Of a stretch of DNA of 64,000 bases, positions 27,972 through 37,295 are shown piece by piece (position 1 is the stretch's first letter; each line of letters starts with the position of its first letter). The translations under genes were made by a program, and so were the position numbers. The DNA lies in contig CANNZV010001032.1 in the NCBI GenBank assembly GCA_947561585.1, forward strand, positions 205,500-269,499. Direction: 5' to 3'. Origin of the DNA: Caprella mutica (lineage: Eukaryota > Arthropoda > Malacostraca > Amphipoda > Caprellidae). The notes under the pieces were generated by a model. It did not search any database and was not told where the DNA came from. It was given only the letters and a program-made list of their open reading frames with translations.

Positions 27972-28816
27972 TGCGAGGTCGGGCGTTTCTAGCTTTTAGC
28001 CTATTTGTAGTTGGCAATGGATTTGCTCAAGAAGCCCATCCGGTACCTAAGCTCTTTGCTAAGGCTGCGATTGTGGTGGATTCTACGAACGGTACGCTGC
28101 TCTTTGAGAAACATGCTGACGAGAAACGGGCGGTAGCAAGCACGCAGAAATTACTTACGGCTCTCATCGTTGCTCAATCCGGTGAGCTTAATAAGAAGAT
28201 TAAGGTAGAGTCTACCGATACTCGAGTAGAGCCATCCAAGGTGGGGATTAGGGCAGGGATAGAGTATCCAAAGTTGCTCCTGCTCCAGTCTTTGCTGGTG
28301 AAGAGTGGGAATGATGTCGCTCGTTGTCTCGCCAGAGATCATTCGGGTGGGCAAGATGATTTCCGGCCGGTTCTGAATCGAACAGCTCGCCAGCTAGGCA
28401 TGGGAGACTCTCACTTTGTCAATGCGCATGGCTTGACTGAGGAAGGGCAAGAATCGACTGCGCGTGACATGGCTAAGTTAGCCATCGTGGCCAATCGGAA
28501 TGAACACATCCGAAAGGCGGTGCAGATGACAGATCTGGAGTTTCCTAAGAAGGGCTGGGTGGACAAGTTACCTAACACGAATCAGATCCTGCCATTGAGT
28601 TTCGTCACCGGCATGAAGACTGGTTTTACCAATGCTGCGGGACGGTGTCTCGTGAGCAGTGGAGAATACGAGGGGCGTGAAGTGATCGCTGTGGTGTTAG
28701 GTAGCGATTCCAAGAACGTTTGGGATGACAGTGAGTCTCTCTTGAGATGGGCGCTTAAAGTGCCTGCTGATGTCGGCGCTCCTCCTGAGGAAGTGGTGGA
28801 AGACGAGGCCTCCTAG
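27971..28816 (+). CDS. D-alanyl-D-alanine carboxypeptidase (PBP5/6-like)
   Basis: A 281-residue protein with a signal peptide (FLAFSLFVVGNGFA) and a peptidase S11 domain. The three active-site motifs are present: STQK at residues 57-60, SGN at 112-114 and KTG in VTGMKTGFT near residue 215. It would trim the terminal D-Ala from peptidoglycan stem peptides in the periplasm. The C-terminal part is short, without the usual second beta-domain and amphipathic anchor of E. coli PBP5, and ends in an acidic tail. The start codon overlaps the stop of the cytochrome/LamG gene by one base. Confidence 0.9.
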   Translation: MRGRAFLAFSLFVVGNGFAQEAHPVPKLFAKAAIVVDSTNGTLLFEKHADEKRAVASTQKLLTALIVAQSGELNKKIKVESTDTRVEPSKVGIRAGIEYPKLLLLQSLLVKSGNDVARCLARDHSGGQDDFRPVLNRTARQLGMGDSHFVNAHGLTEEGQESTARDMAKLAIVANRNEHIRKAVQMTDLEFPKKGWVDKLPNTNQILPLSFVTGMKTGFTNAAGRCLVSSGEYEGREVIAVVLGSDSKNVWDDSESLLRWALKVPADVGAPPEEVVEDEAS

Positions 28817-29878
28817 ATGAGTGCTGTGATCTCTTGGGAAGAGGCCCGCGCCGTGCGGGACCGTCTTGAGGTGGAGGGCAAGAGGCTTGTCTTCACGAAT
28901 GGTTGCTTTGATCTGCTGCACGTTGGGCACGTTCGGTATCTAAACCAAGCGCGTGCTCTCGGAGATGCGCTCTGTCTTGCGATCAATGCAGATGCTTCGG
29001 TGGCTGCGCTCAAAGGGCCATCGCGCCCTATCAATAATCTTGAGGATCGAGCCGAAGTTCTCTTGGGCCTGCGATCGGTTGATCTCGTCGTGGTCTTCTC
29101 AGAAGAGCGCGCGACGAATGCAATAGATGCCATTGCTCCTCATATTTATGCCAAGGGAGGAGACTACACACCCGAGTCTCTCAATGTCGAAGAGCGTCAG
29201 GCATTGAATCGTGTCGGGGCATCGATCGAGATCCTTTCGTTGGTTGCTGGAAAGTCGACGACAGCGACCTTGGCAAGGCTACAAGAACCTGAAAAGAAGC
29301 CGCTGCGGTTAGGTGTTCTTGGCTCTGGTCGTGGTTCTACTTTGGAAGGCTTGTTTGATGCGATTGATGATGGCCGTTTGCCCGATACCGAGATTTCGCT
29401 CGTTCTATCAGATCAACCAGATGCGCGGATTCTTGAGATAGCACGCAAGCGGCAGGTGACTGCGGTGCACGTCGATCCAGGACCTTACAAGAATCGCTTT
29501 GGCGAACCTGCGCAGAAGGAAGCCAGAGACCGTTTGAAGGCAGCCTCTGTCGATCTCGTGATCTTGGCAGGATTCATGCGCCGATTGAAGGCTCCTGTGC
29601 TTGAGGCCTTTTCTGATCGTGTGCTCAATGTGCACCCATCGCTCTTACCGAAGTATCCTGGCTTACACGCATGGGTACAAGCCTTGGAAGCGGGCGATAC
29701 TGAAGCAGGCACGACCATTCATCTTGTGAATGAGGAAATCGATGCAGGCCCTATCCTGGCTCAAGAAACGGTGGCTATCCTGGAAGACGACACGTCAGAT
29801 ACGCTCCAAGCGCGCATTCAAGCAGTCGAACGCAGCCTCTATCCTCAAGTGATTAGAGACTACGCGGCGAAGCTTTAG
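28817..29878 (+). CDS. Fusion: RfaE2-like heptose-1-P adenylyltransferase + PurN formyltransferase
   Basis: A 353-residue fusion. Residues 1-160 form a cytidylyltransferase-fold domain with GCFDLLHVGHV (HxGH nucleotide-binding motif), NADASVAALKGPSRP and GGDYTPE, matching D-glycero-beta-D-manno-heptose-1-phosphate adenylyltransferase. Residues 165-353 match phosphoribosylglycinamide formyltransferase: GVLGSGRGSTLEGL, the catalytic Asn/His in NVHPSLLPKYPGLHAW and the catalytic Asp in EEIDAGPILA. One half serves LPS core, the other purine synthesis, an unexpected pairing with no obvious shared metabolite. No stop or shift occurs in the linker. It abuts the D,D-carboxypeptidase stop directly, so co-transcription is likely. 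Confidence 0.9.
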   Translation: MSAVISWEEARAVRDRLEVEGKRLVFTNGCFDLLHVGHVRYLNQARALGDALCLAINADASVAALKGPSRPINNLEDRAEVLLGLRSVDLVVVFSEERATNAIDAIAPHIYAKGGDYTPESLNVEERQALNRVGASIEILSLVAGKSTTATLARLQEPEKKPLRLGVLGSGRGSTLEGLFDAIDDGRLPDTEISLVLSDQPDARILEIARKRQVTAVHVDPGPYKNRFGEPAQKEARDRLKAASVDLVILAGFMRRLKAPVLEAFSDRVLNVHPSLLPKYPGLHAWVQALEAGDTEAGTTIHLVNEEIDAGPILAQETVAILEDDTSDTLQARIQAVERSLYPQVIRDYAAKL

Positions 29879-29887
29879 ACGGGTGTG

Positions 29888-30748
29888 TTAGGAAATGGCA
29901 TCCAAGGCGAGGTCGATCGAGCGCGAGGAATGAGTGAGTGCGCCGATGGAGATATAGTCGACACCAGTTTCACCAGCGGCACGAACGTTCTCCAGCACGA
30001 TGCCGCCACTGGCTTCAAGTTTCACCTCGGTGCCTTTGGCCATGGAGACGGCTTCGCGTCGTTCGTCGCTCGTCATGTTGTCTAACAATATGTAATGGAC
30101 GCCTTTCAGAGTGAGGAAGTTTCGGACTTGATCGAGGGTGTCGGCTTCTACTTCCACTTCGACTTCAGGGTGGTCTTTCTTGAGTGCATCGATGCCTGCC
30201 TGCATGAATGCGAGAGCGTCTTCGGCCGCGAGGTGGTTGTCCTTGATCATGACCCGATCATAGAGGCCCATCCGGTGATTCTGACCGCCGCCGTGCACAA
30301 CAGCTGCTTTCTCCAGCAAGCGCCAGCCTGGAGTGGTCTTCCGGGTGTCGAGAATCGTAGCCCCAGTGCCCTCGACTTCTGCGACGAAGGCGGCAGTGAG
30401 GGTGGCAACGCCAGTGAGCCGTTGGGCAAAGTTGAGAGCGGTACGCTCGGCCGTGAGGATAGATCGGCTATTTCCTGAAATTTCAAGAATAGGGCTTTCG
30501 TTGATGCCCGATTCATCGATGCGCTGACCAGATCCTAACAAGATATTGACCTCGAGAGAGGGATCTACCGTGGTGAAGACGTCTGCCGCCAGTTCTACGC
30601 CTGAAAGTGCGCAGATTTCCCGCGCGACCATTTGGACGTGGGAGACTGAATCTTTCGCGATAAAGTACTGCGAAGTGAGATCGCCAACGCTGCCGAGATC
30701 TTCGGCCAGGGCGTTGTCGATGAGAGGTTGCCATTGTTGAGTGCTCAT
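29888..30748 (-). CDS. nadC: Quinolinate phosphoribosyltransferase (carboxylating)
   Basis: An intact 286-residue type II phosphoribosyltransferase. Diagnostic segments are ERTALNFAQRLTGVAT, ILDTRKTTPGWRLLEKAAV, GGGQNHRMGLYDRVMIKDNH and LDNM, with the C-terminal KLEASGGI...ISIGALTHS. It converts quinolinate and PRPP to nicotinate mononucleotide and CO2, in NAD synthesis in the cytoplasm. It converges with the RfaE2-PurN gene (9-base gap) and diverges from the PBP1A gene. No nadA or nadB lies in the window. Confidence 0.95.
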   Translation of the reverse strand: MSTQQWQPLIDNALAEDLGSVGDLTSQYFIAKDSVSHVQMVAREICALSGVELAADVFTTVDPSLEVNILLGSGQRIDESGINESPILEISGNSRSILTAERTALNFAQRLTGVATLTAAFVAEVEGTGATILDTRKTTPGWRLLEKAAVVHGGGQNHRMGLYDRVMIKDNHLAAEDALAFMQAGIDALKKDHPEVEVEVEADTLDQVRNFLTLKGVHYILLDNMTSDERREAVSMAKGTEVKLEASGGIVLENVRAAGETGVDYISIGALTHSSRSIDLALDAIS

Positions 30749-30845
30749 TGAATAAAGGCTGAGGTTATTGCCGTCTCACTTGATAGCGGTCAGGGACAAG
30801 CAGTTGCAAATTGATTCTCCGGCCTCACGTATATCTTTTAACGTT

Positions 30846-33080
30846 ATGATTCGAGCTCCTTGGCGCACCCCAGAATTTCGCAAACGACGCGGATTTGGTC
30901 TCTTCCGTCTCCGGACTTGGATCTTTCTATTGGGACTGCTTTCTGGAGTGGTCGCTTTGGTTGGGCTTGGGTTCTTCGTGCGCTACGCTCATCTAGCGAA
31001 CCAGTTTGACTTGAATGAGCTGGGAAAGATGCCTGAGAGGACCATGGTCTACGACGTGAAAGGGCGTCTCATTGGCCGATTGCATGGGATGAATCGGGTG
31101 GTCATTCCGCTAGATCAAACGTCTCGCTACTTTATCGATGCACTGCTCGCTCGCGAGGATAAGGGATTCTTTGAGCACCGTGGTGTGGACTTCAAGGGCG
31201 TCGCCCGAGCTGTCGTTCGAAATCTGAAAGATGGTGAGTTTGTGCAGGGAGCGAGTACCATTTCCATGCAGCTCGCTCGAAATAGCTACGGTCTGATGGA
31301 CCGAACACTTCACCGCAAACTCTTAGAAGTGATGCTGACCCGTCGGATCGAGAAGGGGGTGACGAAGAACAAGATTCTCGAACTGTATGTGAACCGAATC
31401 TTCTTCGGGAGTGGGATTTATGGTTTGGAGAGGGCGAGTCAGGCCTACTTTGGCATTCCTGCTAAAAGATTGACCTTGGGCCAGGCGGCGACCTTGGCGG
31501 GGATCATCCGTAGCCCTAACCGTTTCTCACCGTTCAAGAATCCAGAAGGTGCTATGAATGAACGTGACACCGTTCTTGGCCGGATGGTCACCCTCGGAGT
31601 GATCACTGAGACCGAGTCGTTGGCAGCGAAGGCGGCTCCGTTGGGTATTCAGGAGGAACCTCAGTCTGTGTGGCAGGAGAATTACGCGATGGACTTTGTG
31701 CGCCGCTATCTCAATGACACTTGGCTCCGGGATCAGGAATACAAAGAGGATGGCGGTCTCGAAGTATTCACGACGATCGACCAAGACGTACAGTTTGCGG
31801 CGGAGAAGGCATTACGTGACCGTCTCACCGCTTTGGAGCAAACGCCAGGTTATCGGCACCCGACTTATGAAGACTTTACGACGAATTGGAAGAAGGGCGA
31901 CCAGCGTCGGACTCCTTATTTACAGGGCAGTGTCGTCGTTCTAGATAATGACTCGGGTGATGTGGTTGCTTTAGTGGGCGGTCGTGACTACGAGCAGAGC
32001 AAGTTTAATCGCGCCTTGCATGCGAAACGCCAGGTGGGATCCATCTTTAAGCCTTTCGTCTATGCTGCCGCTTATGAGCAGCGGCGGTTGCTACCGCACA
32101 CTAGCATTGATGATAGCCGGATAGCGCATCATGAGCTAGAGCATCATGGGTTGCGTCCGTGGAGTCCTCGGAACTCAGATGGCACCTATCGCGGCGGTCA
32201 AGATGCGGAGTACGGTTTGGTCGCTTCCCGCAATACGATGACTGTGAGGGTGGGTGAACGTGCTAGCCTGGGTTCGGTGCGCGAACTCGCTTATGCCGCG
32301 AATCTTGCAGATCCGAAGAAAACGCCTCTCCCAGAGTCACCTGTGATGTACATCGGTGCCTTTGAGACGCCTCTGCTACAGGTGACTAGCGCTTACACGG
32401 CGTTGGCAAATGAAGGAACTCGTCCGCAGTGGCATATCGTTGATAAGGTCACGCGCAACGGACAGCGGTTGGATCATGTGGCGTCTGGATTCAAACAGCG
32501 CCTGTTGGCGAAAGGCACCGCCGCGATGGTGACGCAGGGGCTCGCAGCAGTGGTCGAGAAGGGGACTGCGGCCAGCGCGAAACGCTTGGGCTGGACTGGA
32601 CCCGCTGCTGGGAAGACGGGAACGACTGATGACTATCGGGACGGCTGGTTCGTAGGCTACTCAAGCACACTCACTTGTGGAGTCTGGGTGGGACTCGACA
32701 ATAACCAACCAGTGATGGATCGGGGATACGGGAGCAAGACCGCTCTACCGATCTGGGTGGATGTGATGAAGTCTGCTGTGGAAAGTGGCTACCCCGCGGA
32801 GGCTCTGCCAATCGGTCCAGAGCGGGGCGAAATGGAGGTGTGTCGGATCTCAGGCGATCTAGCGACCTCAAATTGCCAGCACGCAGGCCAGGCACGCAAT
32901 GAGGCGGTGCCTGAAGATCTAATCGATGGGCGTGTGCTGTGCACGTTCCACGATGGCCGCCCAAATTTCCAACCTCGTCCAGAGCGACCCAGCTATACGG
33001 GTCCACAGCCTATGCAGCCAACCCCTCGGCCTAGGCAGGAGCGGGGTGTCATGGACCGGATCTTTGGTTGGTTACGTTAA
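30846..33080 (+). CDS. Class A penicillin-binding protein (PBP1A-type)
   Basis: The ATG at 30846 is preferred over the frame start at 30768 because it leaves a normal cytoplasmic tail before the single membrane helix (IFLLGLLSGVVALVGLGFFV, residues 28-48). The glycosyltransferase-51 domain follows: LLAREDKGFFEHRGVD, GASTISMQLARN and RRIEKGVTKNKILELYVN. The transpeptidase domain has VGSIFKPF (SxxK), SRNT (SxN) and KTGTTDDY. It polymerises and crosslinks peptidoglycan at the outer face of the inner membrane. The Pro/Arg-rich C-terminal tail (SYTGPQPMQPTPRPRQ) follows a pair of Cys in a conserved small end domain. Confidence 0.93.
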   Translation: MIRAPWRTPEFRKRRGFGLFRLRTWIFLLGLLSGVVALVGLGFFVRYAHLANQFDLNELGKMPERTMVYDVKGRLIGRLHGMNRVVIPLDQTSRYFIDALLAREDKGFFEHRGVDFKGVARAVVRNLKDGEFVQGASTISMQLARNSYGLMDRTLHRKLLEVMLTRRIEKGVTKNKILELYVNRIFFGSGIYGLERASQAYFGIPAKRLTLGQAATLAGIIRSPNRFSPFKNPEGAMNERDTVLGRMVTLGVITETESLAAKAAPLGIQEEPQSVWQENYAMDFVRRYLNDTWLRDQEYKEDGGLEVFTTIDQDVQFAAEKALRDRLTALEQTPGYRHPTYEDFTTNWKKGDQRRTPYLQGSVVVLDNDSGDVVALVGGRDYEQSKFNRALHAKRQVGSIFKPFVYAAAYEQRRLLPHTSIDDSRIAHHELEHHGLRPWSPRNSDGTYRGGQDAEYGLVASRNTMTVRVGERASLGSVRELAYAANLADPKKTPLPESPVMYIGAFETPLLQVTSAYTALANEGTRPQWHIVDKVTRNGQRLDHVASGFKQRLLAKGTAAMVTQGLAAVVEKGTAASAKRLGWTGPAAGKTGTTDDYRDGWFVGYSSTLTCGVWVGLDNNQPVMDRGYGSKTALPIWVDVMKSAVESGYPAEALPIGPERGEMEVCRISGDLATSNCQHAGQARNEAVPEDLIDGRVLCTFHDGRPNFQPRPERPSYTGPQPMQPTPRPRQERGVMDRIFGWLR

Positions 33081-33150
33081 TTGTTTAGAAGGCCGGAATT
33101 TTAGAATACGTAATTGATTTAGATATTATTCCTATTATGGTTGCTCAACA

Positions 33151-34905
33151 ATGAGTGCCGTTTCCCACCAATCTGTCCAGTTCGGGTGTCCCCACTGCGG
33201 TTGTAAGCTGACGATACCTGCTCAAGCAGGACCTCTGGAGGGACCTTGCCCTCGGTGTGCGAAGCCGATCCGTGCTGAGTCTCCTAAGACAGAGCGAGTT
33301 CCAGCGGAGCCTGCTGTAGAATCTCCAGTTCCTCAGAATAAAGTTTCGCCTGCAACTGACAGTTTCCACCCAACTGCTCCTCAGCACCATTATCAGCAGC
33401 AGTCGCTACGCTGCACATGTCCAAGTTGTGGGCATCACCATCCTTTCGCTGCGGAGCAACTCGGTCAGGTCGCTCAATGCAGCGGCTGTCACACTGCTAT
33501 TCGATTACCTCAGAAGCCCGCTCCAGATGTGCCTTTGCATCAGGAGGTTTCGACTATGCCGACAGCCGTTGCGACTCCCAAACCTGTGCGGTCCCTAAAA
33601 GCTCCCGCGTCAAAGGATCCACAGGTCCCTGCGGAACTGCAATCGACCTATGACTCTGTCGTGCAAAGGTTGCATGACTATGAACAAGCCGGTGTGGCAT
33701 CGGATCACCCTGATCGTTTGCATTTGCTAGAGCAATTTTTCAAATCTTTCTCGGCAGGAGGCGTAGGAAATAACGCTATCGTGCCGCCAGCAGCTCTCGG
33801 GCATAAGAATGTGAAATCCGAGGTGCCTCAGCCTCGTTCAGTGAGGTCTCATCTTCCTCCGGTGAAGGGCAGTCACGGAACTGGCATCCAGCCGCGGGCG
33901 ATTCCTGCAGTGCGGAGAGCGGAGACATCCACTGTAGAAGAGGCTGCTGAAACCGGGCCATTTCGCCCCTTTCGTGCACCTGGCCAGAATCGTATAGAAG
34001 GTCATCTCCATAAAGCTCCGCCCATGGAGAGTGCTAGTTTACTGAAGCGCCGTAGAAATAGTGTTGGTAGTTTATCAGCGAGTAACCAGGTTTCAGGGAG
34101 GGATTCTATCAGAAGTAGAAAGTTGGTTATGTTTGGTGTTCTTACTGCGGTTGCTCTCGTGGTGGGTTATATCGGTCATGGCCTTTATGAGACTAAGAAG
34201 CGGCAGGCTGTCGAGTTCGAGCCTGCTAGCATGTCACGGGAAAGCACTCCGGCTCCGCCGCCGCTCACCATGGCTGAACAGCATGAGATCAAGGATCTTG
34301 TCCACGCGTTTCATGAAGCGTCTACTCCTGAAGCGAAAGCCTCTCTTGTGGTTGATGGTTTTAGAATGTTAGAGCCGATGGAGGCATTCTACGGAATCAA
34401 TGGGATGGAACCTGGTGAGGTTTCCATCGATCCCTACCTTGCTCATATCGAGCAGGGGGATAAGGACTACTTTCGAGGAACGGGTGCCTACGCAAATGGT
34501 AGAACGATCGAGTTCTTCGCGATGCGTCAGGGCAATGAGTTCCTACTCGATTGGCCATCTCTGTCTGGTTATTCAGACATGAACTGGGCTACCTTTATCA
34601 GTGAGAAGCCAGCGTTGCCTATGGAGTTTCGGGTCGTCGCAAGTAAGCTGGCAAGCCCAGGCGCCAATGCAGGCGAGGATATGGCTCTAGCCCTCGTGGC
34701 ACCCGGCGGCGATTCGAAAGTGGTTGGTTATGCCGATACTGCTAGTCTTGCCGGTGGTGAATTGGACCGTGTGTTTGATCATTACGGGGAATCTCCTGTC
34801 AAACTGACTGTGAAATTGGCTTATGCTAGCAAGCTAGGCAGCGATCCACGGCTTGTGGTGACTGAGGTCGTAAGGAAAGACTGGTTGGCACTGGCTTCGA
34901 ACTAG
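33151..34905 (+). CDS. Zinc-ribbon membrane protein of unknown function
   Basis: A 584-residue protein with two N-terminal four-Cys zinc ribbons: CPHCGCK...CPRCAK (residues 10-37) and CTCPSCGHHH...CSGCH (residues 89-115), the kind found in MJ0042-type domains. A Pro/Lys-rich, probably unstructured region follows to about residue 325, then one membrane helix (LVMFGVLTAVALVVGYIG) and a C-terminal beta-rich domain (GAYANGRTIEFFAMRQGNEF, LLDWPSLSGYSDM) that would lie outside the membrane. The N terminus is predicted cytoplasmic. It could sense or organise something across the membrane, but no function is assigned. It converges with the sulfatase gene, overlapping by 4 bases. Confidence 0.7.
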   Translation: MSAVSHQSVQFGCPHCGCKLTIPAQAGPLEGPCPRCAKPIRAESPKTERVPAEPAVESPVPQNKVSPATDSFHPTAPQHHYQQQSLRCTCPSCGHHHPFAAEQLGQVAQCSGCHTAIRLPQKPAPDVPLHQEVSTMPTAVATPKPVRSLKAPASKDPQVPAELQSTYDSVVQRLHDYEQAGVASDHPDRLHLLEQFFKSFSAGGVGNNAIVPPAALGHKNVKSEVPQPRSVRSHLPPVKGSHGTGIQPRAIPAVRRAETSTVEEAAETGPFRPFRAPGQNRIEGHLHKAPPMESASLLKRRRNSVGSLSASNQVSGRDSIRSRKLVMFGVLTAVALVVGYIGHGLYETKKRQAVEFEPASMSRESTPAPPPLTMAEQHEIKDLVHAFHEASTPEAKASLVVDGFRMLEPMEAFYGINGMEPGEVSIDPYLAHIEQGDKDYFRGTGAYANGRTIEFFAMRQGNEFLLDWPSLSGYSDMNWATFISEKPALPMEFRVVASKLASPGANAGEDMALALVAPGGDSKVVGYADTASLAGGELDRVFDHYGESPVKLTVKLAYASKLGSDPRLVVTEVVRKDWLALASN

Positions 34906-37286
34906 TAGCGTTCGATCACCGCCACGCGGTGATTCTCACTATCACCAACATAGACCTTCCCGGCAGGATCCACGTAGACTCCATGGGGGCGAGCGAAAGC
35001 GCCTTGCTCACCATTTCCTGAGAGTAAGCTGAGAATGCGGTTCTTGGGATTGTAAACACGGATGCTGTGGCTTTCTGTATCCGCTAGGTAAACTCGGCCG
35101 TCTGGTCCGATGCTTACGCCTTTCGGCCCGGATAGGGTGGCCTTCTTTGCTGGGCCGTTGTGCCCTGAGAAGCCTTTCTTTCCGGTCCCTGCCATCCAGT
35201 GGAGTGTTCCTTCCTTTAGACGTAATTGATAGAGTCTGTTTCCCTCTCGCAAGGCTAACCAGAGGTTGCCGTGACGATCAAAGTCGATCGCACGCGGGCC
35301 GAAGAGGGGCGCTCCCTTAATAGACTGCCCGTCTTTGGGGAGTTCCTTTTCACCATTTCCGCAAACTGTGGTGATGATGCCAGTATCCCTATCGATCTTT
35401 CGCAGGCGGTGATTTCCAATGTCGCAAATGTAGAGATCCCCGCCCGGCCCGAATTGGATACTGTGAGGGCGGGCGAGCGTCGCCTGTGTGGCTGGACCAT
35501 CATCGCCAGAGAAACCTGGCTTGCCAGTGCCCGCTATTGTGGAAATGATCGAGGTGTCTTTGTCGATACGGCGCACGAGGTGATTCTTCATTTCCACCAT
35601 GTATAGGTGTCCATCGTGGTCGAAGCGGAGTTCATAGGGTTCATGTAATTTCGCTTCAGTGGCAGGTCCTCCGTCGCCTTCATAGCCAGGTGAACCGGTG
35701 CCTGCAATCGTTGTGATGACGCCAGCCAGATCTATTTTTCTGATGACATGATTTCCCGTATCGCAGATGTAGAGGCAGCCGTCGGGTCCTTTGGTGATCC
35801 CAAATGGATTGTTTAGCATGGCCGTGTTCGCTGTCTCTGAGTCGCCGCTGTAGCCGGACTTACCAGTGCCCACGATGCTGGACGCGACTTGTAGGTTAGG
35901 AGAGACAGGGTCTTTGATCGAAGTCATCCAGGTGATTAGCCGTGTGTGGAGTGCATCTTTCTGGGCGACGATATTGCTGTCTTCTGAGGAAATGAGATTG
36001 ACGTGTTCCCCTGGATCTTTCTCTAAATGATAGAGTTCGTCCCGGCTAGGATCGAGGAAGTCGCGAATGAGCTTCCAGGACGCTGTCCGAATCGCACGCA
36101 TGTGCGTGCGGCTTTGGTGATGAGTGGAGTACTGAGCGAAGAAGGCATCGCGGCCTTCGGTGATCGGGTTCTGGTAGGGAATGGCTCGTCCACGAACGGT
36201 AGCACCAGCAGGAGAGGGGACATTGGCCATCTGAAGAATGGTGGGAAACCAATCAAGGTGACTCACCATGCCAGGGTAGGTCGAGTTCGCATCGATCTTG
36301 CCCGGCCAACGGATGGCGGCGGGGACACGGAGCGATTGATCGTAGAGGTTGGGGCGTTGGTTCTTGGGGATGTTATCCGTTGCGGTAGGCAGTTCTGTCA
36401 GGATCCAGTGGCCATTTCCTTTGTGCCAGATTCCATGATGTCCCATGCTGTAGCCGTGATCTGAGGTGAAGATGACGACGGTATTCTCTCGAAGGCCTAA
36501 CTGATCTAGTTTGGCTAGGACTCGACCGAGATTTCGATCGACACCATGGACGCTCGCTAGATACTCACGCATCATACGTTTTACCCGTTTCGTATCTAGT
36601 TTCGGATAATTTGGATTGGGGATTTCTGGGTCGATGTCAGCGAAGGGAGCCCAGTCTTCGTCGGCTACGGGGAGCCAGCGTGTGTGAGGCGCGCGTGTAT
36701 GCCAGCAGAGAAGAAACGGCTTGGATTCATCTCGTTGGTCGAGGTAATTGATGACTTCATCTGCCAAGATGTCGGTGGTTAAACCTGGCAGTTTCACATC
36801 GATACCGTTCTTCTCTAGAACGGGTGCCTTCGTTTGCCAGCCACCCTCACGGTGTCCCATGAAGTAGTCGAAGCCCTGGTTTAAAGGATGAAATTCGTCT
36901 TCTGTCCCTAAGTGCCATTTCCCGACGAGTGCTGTGCGATAGCCAGCGTACCGGAGAATGCGCACCCAGTTGGGTGTGTCTGGTGCTAGACCCAGCGCTG
37001 GCTCGACGCGTCGGTTGATCCAATCAGTGATCCCTAACTCCGTGCCGTAGCGGCTTGTCATCAAGCTCGCCCTAGACGGACTGCAGACGGGGCTAGGGGT
37101 GAAGCAATTCGTTAGTTGGAGCCCCTCGGCAAAGAGCCGATCCATGTGTGGAGTGACGGCTGCTGCATGCTCGGTGCCAATCGCCCATGGTGCCTGATCA
37201 TCCGTCTGAATAAAGAGGATGTTAGGTCGGGCTCCTGCTGATGTTCCGTAGGCTACTAGTAGGAGAAGGAGTCTTCGTAGAAGCAT
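34902..37286 (-). CDS. Sulfatase with C-terminal NHL-repeat domain
   Basis: A 794-residue protein with a signal peptide (LLLLLVAYGTSAGA). The sulfatase (alkaline-phosphatase-like) domain spans residues 20-450. It has PNILFIQTDDQAP with two metal-binding Asp, Cys68 in PVCSPSRASLMTSRYG (CxPxR, the formylglycine site), GKWHLG and TSDHGYSMG. From about residue 465 five or six NHL-type repeats follow (GPDGCLYICDTGNHVIRKI, AGTGSPGYEGDGGPA and relatives), forming a beta-propeller. Sulfatases of this phylum typically act on sulfated polysaccharides such as fucoidan. The propeller may bind substrate or attach the enzyme. An anaerobic or aerobic maturase is needed and is not in the window. Confidence 0.9.
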   Translation of the reverse strand: MLLRRLLLLLVAYGTSAGARPNILFIQTDDQAPWAIGTEHAAAVTPHMDRLFAEGLQLTNCFTPSPVCSPSRASLMTSRYGTELGITDWINRRVEPALGLAPDTPNWVRILRYAGYRTALVGKWHLGTEDEFHPLNQGFDYFMGHREGGWQTKAPVLEKNGIDVKLPGLTTDILADEVINYLDQRDESKPFLLCWHTRAPHTRWLPVADEDWAPFADIDPEIPNPNYPKLDTKRVKRMMREYLASVHGVDRNLGRVLAKLDQLGLRENTVVIFTSDHGYSMGHHGIWHKGNGHWILTELPTATDNIPKNQRPNLYDQSLRVPAAIRWPGKIDANSTYPGMVSHLDWFPTILQMANVPSPAGATVRGRAIPYQNPITEGRDAFFAQYSTHHQSRTHMRAIRTASWKLIRDFLDPSRDELYHLEKDPGEHVNLISSEDSNIVAQKDALHTRLITWMTSIKDPVSPNLQVASSIVGTGKSGYSGDSETANTAMLNNPFGITKGPDGCLYICDTGNHVIRKIDLAGVITTIAGTGSPGYEGDGGPATEAKLHEPYELRFDHDGHLYMVEMKNHLVRRIDKDTSIISTIAGTGKPGFSGDDGPATQATLARPHSIQFGPGGDLYICDIGNHRLRKIDRDTGIITTVCGNGEKELPKDGQSIKGAPLFGPRAIDFDRHGNLWLALREGNRLYQLRLKEGTLHWMAGTGKKGFSGHNGPAKKATLSGPKGVSIGPDGRVYLADTESHSIRVYNPKNRILSLLSGNGEQGAFARPHGVYVDPAGKVYVGDSENHRVAVIERY

Positions 37287-37295
37287 GGCCGAAGC

